Positions 4,608 through 5,637 of a stretch of 5,637 bases of DNA are shown here, piece after piece; position 1 is the first letter of the stretch; every line of letters begins with the position of its first letter. Position numbers and translations under genes: made by a program. The notes under the pieces are model-generated. The model was not told the DNA's origin and did no database searches. It saw only the letters and a list, made by a program, of their open reading frames with translations. This DNA is from Promethearchaeota archaeon (lineage in GTDB: Archaea > Asgardarchaeota > Lokiarchaeia > Sigynarchaeales > SOKP01). Where the stretch lies: assembly GCA_016839845.1 (NCBI GenBank), contig JAEOTL010000544.1, positions 1 through 5,637 on the forward strand. Reading direction: 5' to 3'.

Positions 4608-5637
4608 TTTTTGTCCTCCTTTTGTTCTAGTTTTTCCTCTTCTTGTTTCTGATCTTCTTGTTTCTGATCTACCTGTTTTTGTTCTTCTTTTTTCTCTTGC
4701 TTCTCCTCTTCCTCCACCTGCAAATCAAAATCAATACTTGAATTTGGCTTGATTTCTGCTATAGGCGTAGTGTGTAATCTCCGTACTATTTTTCGCACGT
4801 CTTCAACTTTAATACTATCAGGAGGGAGGTTTACCTGGATTTTTTTTGCCAATCCATAGGCTAATTCTATATATTTTAAATCTTCAAAAAACTCAATGAT
4901 CTGGATTTTATAATCAACATCTTCCATCCCATCAACATATTCCATCAATTTTTCCCTAAGGAGAAGATCTATTTTATCAGTTCTTTCAGCCCATTTTACA
5001 CTCTTTACTAACATCTTAAATGAATTCATGACATTATACATCTCTGATTTTGAGTAGCTATCTATATTCTTTAGAACATAGAAAATATATAATTCCGCTT
5101 TATCCCATCTCCGAAGTTTTAAACTTGTTTCTACGAGAGCCAACAATGCTTGTTCATAGAGAAACTTACTTTCTACATTGGGGATTATCTTCTCAAAAAT
5201 CCAATCTAAAAGATTAGGTTGATCGAATTTTTCTACAATATCAATTAAGAATTTTTCTACAGCAAGGTATAATTTGGCGTTTTCAGTTTTTGTAGATGAT
5301 AGAAAAGATACAAGTGCATATTTTACTCGTCCCATAGCATCTTCCAAATTTATGGGTGTTTCTGCAAATTTGTAAAATGCAGACTCAAGAATCGGTTGTA
5401 CCTTGCTTTTTGTTTCGAAATCATACACAAAATATTCCCCCCAAGCGGGACTAGGTTTACCCTCCTTTTTCGCCTTTCTCTCTCTCTTTTCCCCTACTGA
5501 TCTAGTGGATTTAGGTTTTTGCGATTTTAATTTTTCGCTTAACTCTTTAACTTGGCCTTCCTCTAAAAATTCCAATATTATTTTATCCCTTTTCTTGGGG
5601 ACAATTAGTTTAAAAAAAACCTCTTCCTCTTCATCAA
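4604..5637 (-). CDS. Basic-helical-acidic protein with TPR-like core, 5' end beyond right edge
   Basis: I do not recognise a named family. The frame is open from the right edge of the window to a TAA at 4604-4606, giving at least 343 residues. A TTG at 5575 is not a convincing start, because 20 more in-frame codons precede it (DEEEEVFFKLIVPKKRDKII) with no stop, so the true start probably lies outside. Numbering from that TTG, residues 11-42 are strongly basic and probably disordered. Residues 60-268 are stacked amphipathic helices. The stretch YEQALLALVETSLKLRRWDK (140-159), continuing to about 171, resembles a TPR hairpin. Residues 287-323 are a Glu/Lys/Gln-rich tail with a QKQ(V/E)(D/E) repeat. 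No signal peptide or membrane helix is visible. The gene converges on the HEAT gene with a 4-base stop overlap. A scaffold role is plausible but inferred. Confidence 0.78.
   Translation of the reverse strand, partial: DEEEEVFFKLIVPKKRDKIILEFLEEGQVKELSEKLKSQKPKSTRSVGEKRERKAKKEGKPSPAWGEYFVYDFETKSKVQPILESAFYKFAETPINLEDAMGRVKYALVSFLSSTKTENAKLYLAVEKFLIDIVEKFDQPNLLDWIFEKIIPNVESKFLYEQALLALVETSLKLRRWDKAELYIFYVLKNIDSYSKSEMYNVMNSFKMLVKSVKWAERTDKIDLLLREKLMEYVDGMEDVDYKIQIIEFFEDLKYIELAYGLAKKIQVNLPPDSIKVEDVRKIVRRLHTTPIAEIKPNSSIDFDLQVEEEEKQEKKEEQKQVDQKQEDQKQEEEKLEQKEDKN
4608..4635 (+). terminator. Pyrimidine/T-rich tract after the HEAT gene stop (possible archaeal terminator)
   Basis: Directly after the stop codon the plus strand has T runs at 4608-4612, 4620-4623 and 4631-4635 within a pyrimidine-rich stretch. 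Archaeal RNA polymerase can terminate on U-rich RNA without a hairpin. The tract is also the antisense of the neighbouring gene's charged tail, so its composition may be explained by coding alone. Confidence 0.3.
4638..4682 (-). repeat. 15-base tandem repeat encoding QKQ(E/V)D units
   Basis: TCTTCTTGTTTCTGA occurs twice in perfect tandem (4638-4652 and 4653-4667), followed by a degenerate third copy (4668-4682). On the minus strand it encodes three pentapeptides QKQ(V/E)(D/E) in the acidic tail. The identical DNA of two copies suggests recent slippage, in contrast to the older 79-codon repeat across the stop-codon junction. Confidence 0.8.

Noticed and set aside
4062..4682. CRISPR-like or mobile-element repeats
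   Set aside because: The repeats here are in-frame protein repeats with no constant repeat-spacer structure, terminal inverted repeats or transposase.
5418..5435. VYDFET in the right-hand protein resembles exonuclease motif I (DxE) of DnaQ-like nucleases
   Set aside because: No further DEDD motifs follow, and the rest of the protein is helical repeats, so the match is a chance hexapeptide.

Overview
This is an AT-rich, gene-dense, intron-free window, and an Asgard (Lokiarchaeia/Heimdallarchaeia-type) archaeon is the best guess for its source. The main reason is one protein that joins an N-terminal longin-like domain, a Ras/Arf-like small GTPase domain, a TPR-like helical hairpin and a long Pro/Lys linker, an arrangement I associate with Asgard archaea. 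HEAT-repeat and helical coiled-coil proteins lie next to it. Supporting signs are weak TATA-like elements very close to start codons (suggesting leaderless or short-leader mRNAs) and an M32 carboxypeptidase, a family of bacteria and archaea (also found in some protists). The lineage is inferred from gene content; there is no rRNA or other marker here.

Layout, left to right: (1) positions 1-524, minus strand: N-terminal 174 residues of an M32 carboxypeptidase that runs off the left edge. (2) 525-663: intergenic, with a strong dyad and a TATA-like box for the carboxypeptidase. (3) 664-2226, minus: the 520-residue longin-GTPase. Its P-loop and NKxD motifs are intact, but its switch II motif is degenerate. 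(4) 2227-2390: divergent AT-rich promoter region. (5) 2391-3344, plus: an unrecognised 317-residue protein with a small Cys cluster. (6) 3351 (or more likely 3363)-4607, plus: a HEAT-repeat protein whose C-terminal half is a Lys/Glu helix built from an exact 79-residue repeat. (7) 4604 to beyond 5637, minus: a basic, then helical (TPR-like), then acidic/Gln-rich protein whose frame stays open past the right edge. Genes 6 and 7 converge and their stop codons overlap by 4 bases.

How the parts may work together (inference): the longin-GTPase, the HEAT/charged-helix protein and the helical-solenoid protein look like a switch plus scaffold or adaptor proteins, as in membrane-trafficking or cytoskeletal regulation. 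The divergent promoter could co-regulate the GTPase with the two-gene plus-strand operon. The carboxypeptidase has its own apparent promoter and is probably an unrelated housekeeping gene. Nothing in the sequence proves that these proteins interact. No tRNA, rRNA, CRISPR array or mobile element was seen.
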